Notes: generated by a model not told the origin, from the sequence alone. Positions 8,306-18,377 are shown, counted from the first letter of the stretch. The stretch is DNA of 64,000 bases from Flavobacteriaceae bacterium (GCA_009886625.1 QXZA01000018.1:1-64000), one strand, 5' to 3'. Numbers and translations: made by a program.

Positions 8306-10306
8306 ATGGCATTAGAATCAAAAATACCGAAAGGACCACTTTCCGATAAGTGGACAAATCATAAAAGTAAAATCAACTTAGTAAGTCCTGCAAACAAGAG
8401 AGCCATAGACGTTATTGTGGTTGGTACTGGACTTGCCGGTGCCTCAGCCTCTGCAACTTTGGCCGAGTTAGGCTACAATGTAAAAACTTTTTGTTTTCAA
8501 GATTCTCCTAGGAGAGCACACTCTATTGCTGCTCAAGGAGGAATCAATGCTGCTAAAAATTACCAAGGAGACGGAGATTCTACTTACCGTCTTTTCTACG
8601 ATACGATCAAAGGGGGAGATTACCGTTCTCGCGAAGCAAATGTCCACCGTTTGGCTGAGGTTTCAACTAATATTATCGATCAGTGTGTAGCACAAGGAGT
8701 TCCTTTTGCCCGTGATTATGGAGGCTTATTAGATAACCGTTCTTTTGGTGGAGTTTTAGTTTCAAGAACCTTTTATGCCAAAGGGCAAACAGGACAACAG
8801 TTATTGTTAGGAGCGTATTCTGCCATGAACCGTCAAATAGGGCGTGGAAAAATTAAAATGTACAACCGTCATGAAATGATGGACTTAGTGGTTGTGGATG
8901 GAAAAGCACGTGGAATTATTACCCGAAATTTGGTGGATGGAAAAATTGAGCGTCATGGTGCCCATGCGGTAGTTATTGCCTCTGGAGGATATGGTAATGT
9001 ATTCTTTTTATCGACCAATGCGATGGGAAGTAATGTCTCTGCTGGATGGAAAATCCACAAAAAGGGGGCGCATTTTGCCAACCCTTGTTACACACAAATC
9101 CACCCTACATGTATCCCCGTTTCTGGAGACCATCAGTCAAAGTTAACTCTGATGTCTGAGTCTTTACGTAATGATGGACGTATATGGGTGCCAAAAAATA
9201 TTGAGGATGTTAAAGCCATTCGAGAGGGGAAATTGAAACCTACAGAAATAGCAGAAGAAAATCGCGATTATTATTTAGAGCGACGCTATCCTGCATTTGG
9301 TAATTTAGTGCCTCGTGATGTTGCTTCTCGTGCTGCTAAAGAACGTTGTGACGCTGGTTATGGAGTAAATAAAACAGGGGAAGCAGTATATTTAGACTTT
9401 GCTGCTGCGATTGTTCGTTATGGTTCAGAGCAAGCTCATGTCAAAGGTTTGGATGAAAATGATGCAGCCTTAGTCAAAAAATTAGGACAAGAAGTGGTTC
9501 GTGCTAAATACGGAAACTTATTCCAGATGTATGAGAAAATTGTAGATCAAGATCCATATGAAACACCTATGATGATTTATCCAGCGGTACATTATACCAT
9601 GGGTGGTGTTTGGGTTGATTACAACTTGATGACGTCCATTCCTGGATGCTACGCTATTGGAGAGGCCAACTTCTCAGACCACGGTGCCAATAGATTAGGA
9701 GCCTCTGCACTTATGCAAGGTTTAGCCGATGGATATTTTGTATTGCCTTATACCATTGGAGACTATCTTGCCGATGACATACGAACAGGTAAGATTGACA
9801 CATCTAATCCAGAATTTGAAAAAGCCGAAGCAGCTGTAAAAGCTCAGCTCGAAAGTTTTGTAAATACCAAAGGGAAAAATACCGTGGATTACTACCACAG
9901 AAAACTGGGAAAAATCATGTGGGACAAATGTGGAATGTCCAGAAATACAAAAGGTTTGAAAGAAGCCATTGCTGACATTAAAGCCTTACGTGAAGATTTT
10001 TACAAAAATGTAAATGTCCCTGGCACCACCTCAGAATTTAATGAGCAGTTGGCCAAAGCGGGACGCGTAGCCGATTTCTTAGAACTTGGGGAATTGTTTG
10101 CAAAAGATGCTTTAGAAAGAACCGAATCTTGTGGTGGACACTTTAGAGAAGAATCCCAAACTCCTGAAGGAGAAGCCTTACGAAACGATAAGGAGTTCAC
10201 TTTTGTTTCTGCATGGGAATACAAAGGAGAACCTTCAAAGGCGAAACTTCATAAAGAGAAATTAGATTACGAGGAGATTGAAGTAAAAACAAGATCATAT
10301 AAATAA
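8306..10306 (+). CDS. sdhA: Succinate dehydrogenase flavoprotein subunit
   Basis: A 666-residue catalytic subunit oxidising succinate to fumarate. The dinucleotide fold GTGLAG is at 40-45, and the covalent-FAD histidine is expected at His72 in [15 protein letters not shown]. The active-site region around [10 protein letters not shown] and the conserved [18 protein letters not shown] motif are intact. The C-terminal helical domain carries SCGGHFREE. The length and internal insertions match the Bacteroidota/epsilon type of SdhA/FrdA. Direction (succinate oxidation or fumarate reduction) cannot be settled from sequence. An aerobic TCA role is likely in a flavobacterium. Confidence 0.97.
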   Translation: MALESKIPKGPLSDKWTNHKSKINLVSPANKRAIDVIVVGTGLAGASASATLAELGYNVKTFCFQDSPRRAHSIAAQGGINAAKNYQGDGDSTYRLFYDTIKGGDYRSREANVHRLAEVSTNIIDQCVAQGVPFARDYGGLLDNRSFGGVLVSRTFYAKGQTGQQLLLGAYSAMNRQIGRGKIKMYNRHEMMDLVVVDGKARGIITRNLVDGKIERHGAHAVVIASGGYGNVFFLSTNAMGSNVSAGWKIHKKGAHFANPCYTQIHPTCIPVSGDHQSKLTLMSESLRNDGRIWVPKNIEDVKAIREGKLKPTEIAEENRDYYLERRYPAFGNLVPRDVASRAAKERCDAGYGVNKTGEAVYLDFAAAIVRYGSEQAHVKGLDENDAALVKKLGQEVVRAKYGNLFQMYEKIVDQDPYETPMMIYPAVHYTMGGVWVDYNLMTSIPGCYAIGEANFSDHGANRLGASALMQGLADGYFVLPYTIGDYLADDIRTGKIDTSNPEFEKAEAAVKAQLESFVNTKGKNTVDYYHRKLGKIMWDKCGMSRNTKGLKEAIADIKALREDFYKNVNVPGTTSEFNEQLAKAGRVADFLELGELFAKDALERTESCGGHFREESQTPEGEALRNDKEFTFVSAWEYKGEPSKAKLHKEKLDYEEIEVKTRSYK

Positions 10307-10321
10307 ATATTACAGCAGCAT

Positions 10322-11068
10322 ATGAATTTGACATTAAAAGTTTGGCGACAAGCAAATGCAGAAGCAAAAGGAATAATGGAAACCTATCCAATAGCGGATG
10401 TTTCTCCTGATATGTCCTTTTTGGAAATGATGGATGTTTTAAATGAACAGTTAATGGGCCAAGGAGTTGATCCCATTGCGTTTGATCACGACTGCCGTGA
10501 GGGAATTTGTGGAATGTGTTCTATGTTCATCAATGGAGAAGCGCACGGTCCCGACCGTTTGGTCACGACTTGCCAATTGCACATGCGAAAGTTTAAAGAT
10601 GGTGATACCATTACTATTGAACCTTTTAGAGCGCAAGCCTTTCCTGTAATTAAGGATTTAACGGTAGATCGTTCTGCGTTTGACCGTGTACAACAAGCAG
10701 GGGGATTTGTAAGTGTCAATACCTCTGGAAATACCCAAGATGCCAATTCCATTCCTATTGACAAACACGATGCAGATAAAGCCTTTGATGCCGCTACCTG
10801 TATTGGTTGTGGTGCTTGTGTGGCTAGCTGTAAAAATGCCTCCGCAATGCTATTTGTCTCGGCCAAGGTGTCTCAATATGCACTCCTTCCTCAAGGGAAA
10901 GTTGAAGCAACAGATCGTGTAATGAACATGGTAAAACAGATGGATGAAGAAGGGTTTGGAAACTGTACTAACACAGGAGCCTGTGAGGTAGAATGTCCGA
11001 AAGGAATTTCCTTAGAAAATATCGCCCGTATGAATAGAGAATACTTATACGCCAGTTTAAAGGGATAA
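10322..11068 (+). CDS. sdhB: Succinate dehydrogenase iron-sulfur subunit
   Basis: A 248-residue electron-transfer subunit. The plant-ferredoxin-like domain has [2Fe-2S] cysteines at 58, 63, 66 and 84 (CREGICGMC plus TTCQ). The C-terminal domain has [13 protein letters not shown] and [14 protein letters not shown] for the [4Fe-4S] and [3Fe-4S] centres. It follows sdhA by 15 bases and completes sdhCAB. No strong hairpin terminator is seen after it. The following 151 bases hold only a short palindrome, TTATCAA-a-TTGATAA, at 11121-11135. Confidence 0.97.
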   Translation: MNLTLKVWRQANAEAKGIMETYPIADVSPDMSFLEMMDVLNEQLMGQGVDPIAFDHDCREGICGMCSMFINGEAHGPDRLVTTCQLHMRKFKDGDTITIEPFRAQAFPVIKDLTVDRSAFDRVQQAGGFVSVNTSGNTQDANSIPIDKHDADKAFDAATCIGCGACVASCKNASAMLFVSAKVSQYALLPQGKVEATDRVMNMVKQMDEEGFGNCTNTGACEVECPKGISLENIARMNREYLYASLKG

Positions 11069-11219
11069 GGCGGTTGTATTAGATGAATTGTGTTGTTTCA
11101 CACTTCTTTTTTGTAATCACTTATCAAATTGATAACCAGCTAGGATATTTCTAACTAGACGATTATTGCAATGTATTTCTGGAAATAATATTTTTAGTGG
11201 GAATTTAGAGAATGTGAAT

Positions 11220-11870
11220 TTAACTGAGCAGATTAAAATCCATTTCTTGATAAGTGGAAAGTGTCTTGACACATCCTAGTTCCAAAAGTGTTTTTTCATC
11301 AAACATAGTGGTTACTCCCACTACATCCATACCTGCAGCTAATGCTGCTGTAACTCCTGATCGGGTGTCTTCAAAAGCCAAGCAATTTGATGGGGATACA
11401 CCAATTCTTTGGGCAGCTGTCAGGAAAATTTCAGGATGGGGTTTTCCGTGTTCTACTTCATGGCCTCCCGTTGTGGAATGAAAATAGGTCCCAATTTGAA
11501 GGGCTTCAAAAGTAAAATTAATATTGTGTTGATCTCCCATAGTGGCAATTCCCATTGGTAAACCTAGTCGCTTCACCTGGTCTAGAACTCCATTTAGTCC
11601 AGCAATCGGTGTAATATGGGGTCGGTAGAGTTCCCGATACAACACTTCTTTGTAGCTTCCAATTTCTCTAAGCCTTTCTCGATCTGAAATATGAGGAAAA
11701 AGGCGTGCCATAATTTCTACTAATGATCCTTTGTGGTATTTCTTATCAAAAGTGTTATAATCTAAATCCAGTTGATGGTGTTTGAACAGTTCAATCCAAG
11801 ATTGTTTATGGTAGTCCATATTGTCTATCAAGGTTCCGTCCATGTCAAAAATAAGGGCTTTATAAGGCAT
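11220..11870 (-). CDS. HAD-superfamily hydrolase (beta-phosphoglucomutase/sugar phosphatase-like)
   Basis: A 216-residue HAD hydrolase with a helical cap (subfamily IA). The catalytic motif DMDGTLIDN has Asp9 and Asp11. Motif III is Lys in HGKPHPEIFL, and motif IV is FEDTRSGVTAA. The overall pattern resembles the beta-phosphoglucomutase-like phosphatases, but the sequence does not settle substrate or mutase activity. Its start overlaps the end of the upstream serine hydrolase gene by 11 bases, so the two are probably cotranscribed. Confidence 0.88.
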   Translation of the reverse strand: MPYKALIFDMDGTLIDNMDYHKQSWIELFKHHQLDLDYNTFDKKYHKGSLVEIMARLFPHISDRERLREIGSYKEVLYRELYRPHITPIAGLNGVLDQVKRLGLPMGIATMGDQHNINFTFEALQIGTYFHSTTGGHEVEHGKPHPEIFLTAAQRIGVSPSNCLAFEDTRSGVTAALAAGMDVVGVTTMFDEKTLLELGCVKTLSTYQEMDFNLLS

Positions 11871-13008
11871 CCAAGACTCCTTTTACAAAACTTCCGATTT
11901 GACTAGGCTCCAACCATCGAGTTACGATTACGAGTTCCTCATCTGGGACAATCACAATAAAGTTCCCTCCAAAACCTGCAGCATAAAAAACATTTTCTGG
12001 AACTCCTTCCCAAAAACGGGAAGTTCCTTTTTTGTTGAGCCACCACATATAGCCATAGTTCATTTTAGCAGGAGAGGAGGCAGTTGCTTTTTCAATCCAA
12101 TCCTGACTTATTAATTGCTTTCCATTCCATACCCCCTTATTCAAAAAGAGTAAACCAAAGCGTGCGTGATCTAGTGTATTGATAAAGATTCCTCCCCCAG
12201 AGTGTCCACCACCTGAGACTGATTGTACATGATGTCCGTCAAGATCGATCCAAGAGTTGTCATAACCAAACCAACGCCAAGTAGTGCTCGCTCCAATAGG
12301 ATCCATAATGTGTTTTTTCAATACTTGAGGTAAGGGTTTGCGCCATACTTGCAATAGAGAATACGCCAAAAAATTTACCCGAACATCATTGTATTCAAAA
12401 CGAGTTCCCGGTGTATAAAAGTCCCTATTTTTCCAATCGTCTATACTGCCTTCCTTTGGGGGTCTGTCTGCCCAATCGTGCCCTCCCCAAAGGGTCCCGG
12501 ACCAGTCAGAAGATTGATTAAGTAAGTGCTCCCAAGTTATTTGTTGGTTATGACTTCCGTCAATAGTAGTGTCCCAAACAGTTGTACTTACTTTTTCTTT
12601 AGTAGAAATAAGGTTTTGGTCCACCGCCAATCCTGCCACCGTAGAAAGATAACTTTTAGTAACACTAAAGGTCATGTCTACTCTTTTAATATCTCCCCAT
12701 GAAGTAATTTGGTAACCATTTTTTAAAATCAAACCAGAAGGACCTCCTCTTTTTTTGGTAGGACCTAAAATTTTATGGTAGGGTTCGTGCGCAAATCCTT
12801 TTAAAATGGCAATACGTAAATCTCGAGAACCACTGTATTCATTGTCCATTGCAAAGTCGATTGCAGATTCAAGTTTTTTACTGTTGATCTTAAATTCTTT
12901 AGGCTCCTTTTCTTCCCAAGCTCCACGGGATGTAGGAAAATAACTTTGACCTAATAGAAAAGTACTCCATAAAAAAAGAAGTAGGTATGAGGATAAATTT
13001 AGCTTCAT
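11860..13008 (-). CDS. Exported serine hydrolase, class C beta-lactamase-like family
   Basis: A 382-residue protein with an N-terminal signal peptide (about 1-21, ending LLGQS). The beta-lactamase/transpeptidase-like fold shows the nucleophile motif SVTK (Ser115, Lys118). The Tyr-x-Asn equivalent is YND in FEYNDVRVNFLAY, and HSGGG replaces the usual KTG. Family S12 includes esterases, peptidases and few true beta-lactamases, so antibiotic hydrolysis should not be assumed. It is cotranscribed with the HAD gene downstream. A second S12-type protein lies at 29384-30544 and differs in its anchor. Confidence 0.87.
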   Translation of the reverse strand: MKLNLSSYLLLFLWSTFLLGQSYFPTSRGAWEEKEPKEFKINSKKLESAIDFAMDNEYSGSRDLRIAILKGFAHEPYHKILGPTKKRGGPSGLILKNGYQITSWGDIKRVDMTFSVTKSYLSTVAGLAVDQNLISTKEKVSTTVWDTTIDGSHNQQITWEHLLNQSSDWSGTLWGGHDWADRPPKEGSIDDWKNRDFYTPGTRFEYNDVRVNFLAYSLLQVWRKPLPQVLKKHIMDPIGASTTWRWFGYDNSWIDLDGHHVQSVSGGGHSGGGIFINTLDHARFGLLFLNKGVWNGKQLISQDWIEKATASSPAKMNYGYMWWLNKKGTSRFWEGVPENVFYAAGFGGNFIVIVPDEELVIVTRWLEPSQIGSFVKGVLDAL

Positions 13009-13102
13009 AAAGAGAAATATAGTGAATCTTTGTGTTGAAGTTTAAAGATAAGTAAATTAGATTTCCATAAAGATGTTTCCATAATTTTAAATAAAATATT
13101 AG

Positions 13103-13882
13103 ATGAAATCTGATTTGAATGTTATAGCACTACAAGTTCCCTTGGTGTGGGAAGAAGTAGCCCTCAATCGTAATTTTATTGATACTCAACTTCAAGGACT
13201 TACTTCACAATCGGATGTCATCCTTCTGCCAGAAATGTTTACTTCAGGATTCACCATGAAACCCGAAGCAGTAGCTGAAACCATGCAAGGAGAGACCATT
13301 CAGTGGATGAAAGAATGGGCAAAGAAACTCAACAGTGCTCTTGGTGGAAGTTTGGTTATAAAAGAAAATGAAAAATTCTATAATCGATTTATTTTTATAA
13401 CCCCTGAGGAGGAACTTTCTTATTACGACAAAAGACATCCATTTACTTTGGCGGGGGAACACCTGGTTTATAATACAGGTACCAACGATGGCCTCATAAC
13501 CTACAAAGGCTGGAAAATATGCTTACGGATATGTTATGATCTTCGGTTTCCGGTTTGGTCACGAAATATTCAATATTATGATATATTAATTTATGTCGCT
13601 AATTGGCCAAGTCCCCGAATAAATGTATGGGATATCTTACTTCAAGCACGAGCTATTGAAAATATGAGTTATGTAATTGGAGTGAATAGAATAGGAGAAG
13701 ATAAAAAAGGAGATGTTTATCCTGGGCATACTGCTGTTTACGACGGTCTGGGGAAATGTATTTCAACTCAAAAAAACTCGGTTGAATCCGTAGTTACTGC
13801 TAAACTTAATTATTTGGAGCAACAAGAACTCCGGAAGCAGTTGCACTTTCTGGAAGATCAGGATAGTTTTGAATTGTGTTAA
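13103..13882 (+). CDS. Omega-amidase / nitrilase-superfamily amidohydrolase (YafV/Nit2-like)
   Basis: A 259-residue C-N hydrolase with the complete nitrilase triad Glu44 (LLPEMF), Lys110 (YYDKRHPF) and Cys144 (RICYDLRFP). Within the superfamily, the DKRHPF and YDLRFP signatures are those of the YafV/Nit2 omega-amidases, which hydrolyse 2-oxoglutaramate and 2-oxosuccinamate, products of glutamine and asparagine transamination. The length is normal. Its 3' end overlaps the convergent lipoprotein gene by 77 bases, so the C-terminal 25 codons are read in both directions. Confidence 0.9.
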   Translation: MKSDLNVIALQVPLVWEEVALNRNFIDTQLQGLTSQSDVILLPEMFTSGFTMKPEAVAETMQGETIQWMKEWAKKLNSALGGSLVIKENEKFYNRFIFITPEEELSYYDKRHPFTLAGEHLVYNTGTNDGLITYKGWKICLRICYDLRFPVWSRNIQYYDILIYVANWPSPRINVWDILLQARAIENMSYVIGVNRIGEDKKGDVYPGHTAVYDGLGKCISTQKNSVESVVTAKLNYLEQQELRKQLHFLEDQDSFELC

Positions 13883-15470
13883 AAGTTTCATTCATGTCCC
13901 AGTTGGCACGTAAGTCAATTTCTTTCCAATAGTAAATTACTTGTTCTGGCTGAATTTTCTGTAAGTAATTCCCAGTATCCCATTTTTTATTTCCGTTAGC
14001 ATCCTCGATAAGGCGAACGGTATATTTCCCTGCATCCAATAATTCAAAAGTATAATTATTCCCTGGGGTGATTGAGTCATAGCGACGCACCACTTTTTTG
14101 TTATTTAATAGTTCAATAATATAAGGATGTGATGTTTCATGCTGGACACGTAAAAAGATATTACCGTAATCCTCTATTTTTTTTGTGGAGGTTTTAAAGA
14201 CAAGTGTATCATGGGTTTGTCCCCAAAAATCTTGTAATGCATTTGGCAGTAATTTGATTTCATATCGATCATTTGGAGAAACATTAAAATCTACGGTAAT
14301 GCGATCATAATTTTCTTCAATTTTGAGGGTAGCTGGAATTTGAAGAGTATCCAAATCTGTAACGATGACTTGATCCGAGTTGACCGAAGTTATAGGAAGA
14401 TTACTTCCCAATTCAAATTTTCCTTGTAATTTCAAACTTCCGTAAGTAATTTTATTGATCACGAGGGAATCCTTAATAGGATTTTTGAATAATACGGTTT
14501 TAGTGCGGAGGGTATCTTCAATCTCAAATTCAAATTTTAAGGAATCTAATTCAGCACCTTTAAACCAATAATTTAAGGTATCTGTATTACGACTTTTACT
14601 AACGATAGCTTCAAAGCCCTCGGGGACATCACTGACCATTTTAAAAGGTTCTTCTTCGCGCTCTCCGTAATAAGCAAGTGCAATATGATGTTCATTTATA
14701 AAATAAGGACTGTCCCAAGCAAAATCCGAACGTTCCTTAAAAATTCGTAAATCAATTATAGAATCTTGAGGAAGCTCAATAAGTCGGTTAACATATCCAA
14801 TTTTATCGATATTTTGATCAAAATAATAATTTCCTGCAGCATCTTCCAATGCGATCAAGGCATATTTTCCAGCTCTTAGATTTTGAAATCGGTAAATGGT
14901 TGTATCCAAAGTACTAGTCACATATAATGGCTTTTGGGTGTAAATAGTAGAATCTTTATATACGCTATCTACAGGATATAGTTGAAGAGAAATAAAAGAG
15001 TTGGTTTCTTTTTCAAAAGCATCAGTAATTCTTCCTTTAACATAAAGAGAATCTATAGTAGCCCCTGTGGATAAAGTATAAGTCAAATACGAGCTTGGAT
15101 TTGATTCGTTAAAATCTACGATTCCTTCTCCAAAATTAAAGGTGTAAGTCGTGTTTTTCATGAGCGAATCCATCAATTTGATACTTACCTTTCTGGCGGC
15201 TCCAGTAGTTGGATATACTTTATACTGATCTGAATTTAATGGGGGAGAGATGATGAGTTGTTTGCTAACATCCTTTAGGGTAACATATTCGTCAAAAGTC
15301 AATGTAATCTCCTCTTTGTCAAAAAAGGTAGTATTCATTTTTGGGGAGGCATTGATCAAAACAGGGGGTATTGAATCCTTGGGTCCGCCCGTGGGAGATG
15401 CTCTTTTAGCACATTGAATGGTGCTGAGCAGAATAAAACCTGACAATAAAAAAGTAAAGACACGTTTCAT
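13806..15470 (-). CDS. Large Ig-like-domain lipoprotein, conserved in Bacteroidota
   Basis: A 554-residue secreted lipoprotein with signal peptide and lipobox (STIQC, lipidated Cys20). The N-terminal region, with SPTGGPKDSIPP and NTTFFDKEEITLTFDEYV, is the bacterial Ig-like (SbsA-type) domain that is common in flavobacteria. The rest is beta-rich with repeated GKYxxxxLEDxxGN motifs near 203-213 and 480-490, suggesting carboxypeptidase-regulatory-like or SdrD-type folds. The function is unknown; envelope structure is a guess. In related genomes this gene commonly sits beside comF and glyS, as here. Confidence 0.85.
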   Translation of the reverse strand: MKRVFTFLLSGFILLSTIQCAKRASPTGGPKDSIPPVLINASPKMNTTFFDKEEITLTFDEYVTLKDVSKQLIISPPLNSDQYKVYPTTGAARKVSIKLMDSLMKNTTYTFNFGEGIVDFNESNPSSYLTYTLSTGATIDSLYVKGRITDAFEKETNSFISLQLYPVDSVYKDSTIYTQKPLYVTSTLDTTIYRFQNLRAGKYALIALEDAAGNYYFDQNIDKIGYVNRLIELPQDSIIDLRIFKERSDFAWDSPYFINEHHIALAYYGEREEEPFKMVSDVPEGFEAIVSKSRNTDTLNYWFKGAELDSLKFEFEIEDTLRTKTVLFKNPIKDSLVINKITYGSLKLQGKFELGSNLPITSVNSDQVIVTDLDTLQIPATLKIEENYDRITVDFNVSPNDRYEIKLLPNALQDFWGQTHDTLVFKTSTKKIEDYGNIFLRVQHETSHPYIIELLNNKKVVRRYDSITPGNNYTFELLDAGKYTVRLIEDANGNKKWDTGNYLQKIQPEQVIYYWKEIDLRANWDMNETFNTIQNYPDLPESATASGVLVAPNN

Positions 15471-15526
15471 TTTTCTGATGGAAGTTTCCTTTTATAGATT
15501 CCCCACAAAATAACATAATATTCTAC

Positions 15527-16200
15527 TTACAACCTACAAGCTAAGGCTGCGATACTTAATTTTCTTGAACTATTTTTTTCAAATGTCAAACTACAGGCAG
15601 TCAAAGTTGCCCCTGTGGTGATCACATCGTCAATTAAAAGAAGTTGTTCTGGTAATGCGTTGTAAGTTGGGTAATAAAAGTATCTTTTATTTCTTTCCAA
15701 CGCTCTTCATCTCCTATATGTGCAAGGGCTTTAGTTTTTTTAACCCTAATAAAGACATCGGTAAAGAGAGGTATTTTTAATTTTTCAGAAAGGAGTTTTC
15801 CTGTGATTTCCGCTTGATTGAACCCTCTTTTTTTTCTCGACTGGGATGAAGGGGCACAGGAATGATTCCTTCAATTTTTTTAAAAAAAAGACTTTCTTAT
15901 AATGAATAATCCAAATTGGTTGCTAAAATAATTCCACTTTGCAGGTTTCCTTTGTATTTAAAGTCATGAATTAAATGAGCAACAAGCCCCTCTTTCTGAA
16001 AAGTAAAGGCTACTGAAGCTGCTTCTAGATGAAACAATGCTTTTAATTTTTGAAAAAGTGGATTATTTCGAGTGAGATGAAAATGGGTTTGTGGAAGTTA
16101 TATTTGACAAGAGACGCTCAGGGAGGATTCATGGAAATTTAAATGTGATTATAACCCAAACAGCTCCTTGGAAAAAAAAGGTCAGAGAAAGAATTGGAAT
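15527..16200 (-). pseudogene. comF: Degraded comF (phosphoribosyltransferase-like competence protein)
   Basis: Minus-strand reading gives ComF pieces in order, in shifting frames. First comes a zinc-finger-like start, DLFFPRSCLGYNHI (about 16183-16142). Then a piece from LPQTHFHLTRNNPLF through HLIHDFKYKGN runs to an in-frame TAA. The same frame continues as KKIEGIIPVPLHPSR, and a frameshift in an A run precedes RKKRGFNQAEITGKL. A last frameshift leads to the PRPP-binding motif LLIDDVITTGATL and the terminus ending ALACRL with a stop at 15527. At least two in-frame stops and three frame changes preclude a full product. The 5' boundary is approximate. ComF normally takes part in DNA uptake. 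Confidence 0.88.
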
Positions 16201-16275
16201 AGGGGTGAGTATAATTTTTTGATAGATTCCGATTTAGAGCTCTATAAAAATAACAAAAAGGATTATTTTTACGGC

Positions 16276-17817
16276 ATGGCTCAACAAACAGATCATTTCA
16301 AAAAAGTAATTTCCCATGCCAAAGAGTATGGTTTTGTATTTCCATCAAGTGAGATTTATGACGGTTTAAGTGCTGTTTATGATTATGCTCAAAATGGATC
16401 TGCCTTAAAAAATAACATCAGAGAATATTGGTGGAAATCCATGACGCAGCTCAACGAGAATATTGTTGGGATAGATGCAGCGATTTTCATGCATCCTACA
16501 ACATGGAAAGCTTCAGGGCATGTTGATGCCTTCAATGATCCTTTGATAGACAATAAATTGTCTAAAAAAAGGTATCGTGCAGATGTGTTGGTGGAAGACT
16601 ATGTTGCTAAGATTGAAACAAAAATGGAAAAAGAAATCACTAAAGCTGCCAAGCGTTTTGGAGATTCTTTTGACGAAGCTCAATTTAAAGCAACCAATCC
16701 CAGAGTTTTGGGATATCAAGAAACTGCCAACGCCATACTTAAGCGTTTGGGTCAATCTTTGGAAAAAGAAGATTTAGCAGATGTTAAGGCGTTGATTGAA
16801 GAATTGGAAATTGCCTGCCCAGAGTCAGGATCAAGAGACTGGACTGATGTAAAACAATTCAATTTAATGTTTGGTACAAAATTAGGTGCATCTGCTGATT
16901 CAGCGATGGATTTATATTTACGTCCAGAAACAGCACAAGGAATTTTTGTCAACTTTTTGAATGTCCAAAAAACAGGGCGTATGAAACTTCCTTTTGGGAT
17001 TGCACAGACAGGGAAAGCATTTAGAAATGAGATAGTTGCACGTCAATTTATCTTTAGAATGCGCGAATTTGAACAGATGGAAATGCAATTCTTTATTCCT
17101 CCTGGAACTCAAAAAGAATGGTACGAACATTGGAAAGAGACTCGCCTCAATTGGCATCATAACTTGGGGTTAGGGAAAGAAAATTACCGTTTTCATGATC
17201 ATGAAAAATTGGCTCATTATGCTGATGCTGCTTCAGACATTGAGTTTCGTTTTCCTTTTGGATTTAAAGAATTGGAGGGTATTCATTCTAGAACTGATTT
17301 TGATTTAAGCAGTCATGAAAAGTTTACAGGAAAAAAATTACAATATTTCGATCCAGAACGTAATGAAAATTATGTTCCCTATGTGGTTGAAACGTCCATC
17401 GGCTTGGATCGAATGTTTTTGGCTGTTTTTTCAAATGCTCTAACCGAGGAGGTTTTAGAAGACGGTTCTTCACGTACCGTTTTAAAATTACCTCCGGCCT
17501 TATCACCTACCAAAGTCGCTGTGTTACCATTGGTTAAAAAAGACGGTTTGCCAGAATTAGCACGTTCTGTCGTTGATGAGTTGAAGTGGAGTTTTTCTAC
17601 CAATTATGATGAAAAAGATGCAGTAGGAAGACGTTATCGTAGACAGGATGCATTAGGAACTCCTTACTGTATAACTGTTGACCATCAAAGTTTGGAAGAC
17701 CAAACGGTGACCCTTAGGGAGCGGGACAGTATGAAGCAAGAACGTATAGCAATTAAAGATTTGAAATCAGAAATTTCAGAACACGTATCCTTAGAAGGTC
17801 TAATGCGTAAGCTTTAA
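16276..17817 (+). CDS. glyS: Glycyl-tRNA synthetase, single-chain class II type
   Basis: A 513-residue alpha2-type GlyRS that charges tRNA-Gly. Class II motifs are visible: motif 1 around VFPSSEIYDGLSAVYDYAQNG, motif 2 with FRNEI.ARQFIFRMREFEQMEMQ, and motif 3 ETSIGLDRMFLAVF. A C-terminal anticodon-binding domain follows (KVAVLPLVKKDG to the end). The open frame runs back to 16168, but those 36 codons lie over the decayed antisense comF. Alignment to family members begins at ATG 16276 (MAQQTDHFKKVISHAKEYG), so that start is used. Its stop codon overlaps the convergent gene's stop by two bases. Confidence 0.96.
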   Translation: MAQQTDHFKKVISHAKEYGFVFPSSEIYDGLSAVYDYAQNGSALKNNIREYWWKSMTQLNENIVGIDAAIFMHPTTWKASGHVDAFNDPLIDNKLSKKRYRADVLVEDYVAKIETKMEKEITKAAKRFGDSFDEAQFKATNPRVLGYQETANAILKRLGQSLEKEDLADVKALIEELEIACPESGSRDWTDVKQFNLMFGTKLGASADSAMDLYLRPETAQGIFVNFLNVQKTGRMKLPFGIAQTGKAFRNEIVARQFIFRMREFEQMEMQFFIPPGTQKEWYEHWKETRLNWHHNLGLGKENYRFHDHEKLAHYADAASDIEFRFPFGFKELEGIHSRTDFDLSSHEKFTGKKLQYFDPERNENYVPYVVETSIGLDRMFLAVFSNALTEEVLEDGSSRTVLKLPPALSPTKVAVLPLVKKDGLPELARSVVDELKWSFSTNYDEKDAVGRRYRRQDALGTPYCITVDHQSLEDQTVTLRERDSMKQERIAIKDLKSEISEHVSLEGLMRKL

Positions 17818-18377
17818 AAACGTTTTCCTATTGAAAGACCGACTCTAGGATAGGCACGAATTTCTTGCTCATTTAGAAAACGTCCTGCACCTGCAAATAG
17901 TTCAAAAACGTAATTACTTTGGTTAATGAACTTATAGCCTAAGGTCACACCAAGAGCGATACCTACGTATTTTTGTTTATATAAGGTGCCGTAATTTCTA
18001 GTGTCAGAATCATAATCAAAAAAATCAGTTTCACCAGCGCTTACACTAGTAAACACTTCAGTGTAGAGTCCTTTATTATCTAATTTATCTCTACGTTGAA
18101 AATAGATTCGATAGAACGGAGCGAATTCAAATTTCTCATAGCGATATCCTTCATCAATACCGAAATTGAAAAAACCGTAAGCGCCAAAGCTTGAAGTAGG
18201 GTTTATATACCGCTCATAGGTGATTCCAATAGCTGGCATGACCAATAGTTCAAACATGTTTAGCTTGAGTTCATTTTTTTCAAGTGTTTGAAGTAAAATA
18301 GTTTCACTCTTGTCTTCCTGAGCAAACAAAGCGCCAGAAATAAAAACGAGGCTATAAAATAAATTATTTAGTTTCAT
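17814..18377 (-). CDS. Secreted hypothetical protein, probable outer-membrane beta-barrel
   Basis: A 187-residue protein from ATG 18377, with signal peptide MKLNNLFYSLVFISGALFAQ. An upstream in-frame ATG at 18404 would push the signal peptide inward and is less likely. The mature part has alternating hydrophobic and aromatic strands (ITYERYINPTSSFGAYGFF, GIALGVTLGYKF) ending in IGKRF, with the terminal Phe that is usual for outer-membrane barrels. It resembles small porin-like or DUF3575-type proteins. The function is not recognised. It converges on glyS with overlapping stops. Confidence 0.78.
   Translation of the reverse strand: MKLNNLFYSLVFISGALFAQEDKSETILLQTLEKNELKLNMFELLVMPAIGITYERYINPTSSFGAYGFFNFGIDEGYRYEKFEFAPFYRIYFQRRDKLDNKGLYTEVFTSVSAGETDFFDYDSDTRNYGTLYKQKYVGIALGVTLGYKFINQSNYVFELFAGAGRFLNEQEIRAYPRVGLSIGKRF

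Noticed and set aside
10486-10866. 126-codon minus-strand frame opposite sdhB
   Set aside because: It mirrors the Cys-rich SdhB frame. Its own protein has no recognisable domain and the codons are the shadow of conserved motifs.
11121-11135. TTATCAA-a-TTGATAA palindrome after sdhB
   Set aside because: It is short and AT-rich, with no T run and no clear target promoter nearby. Chance is a fair explanation.
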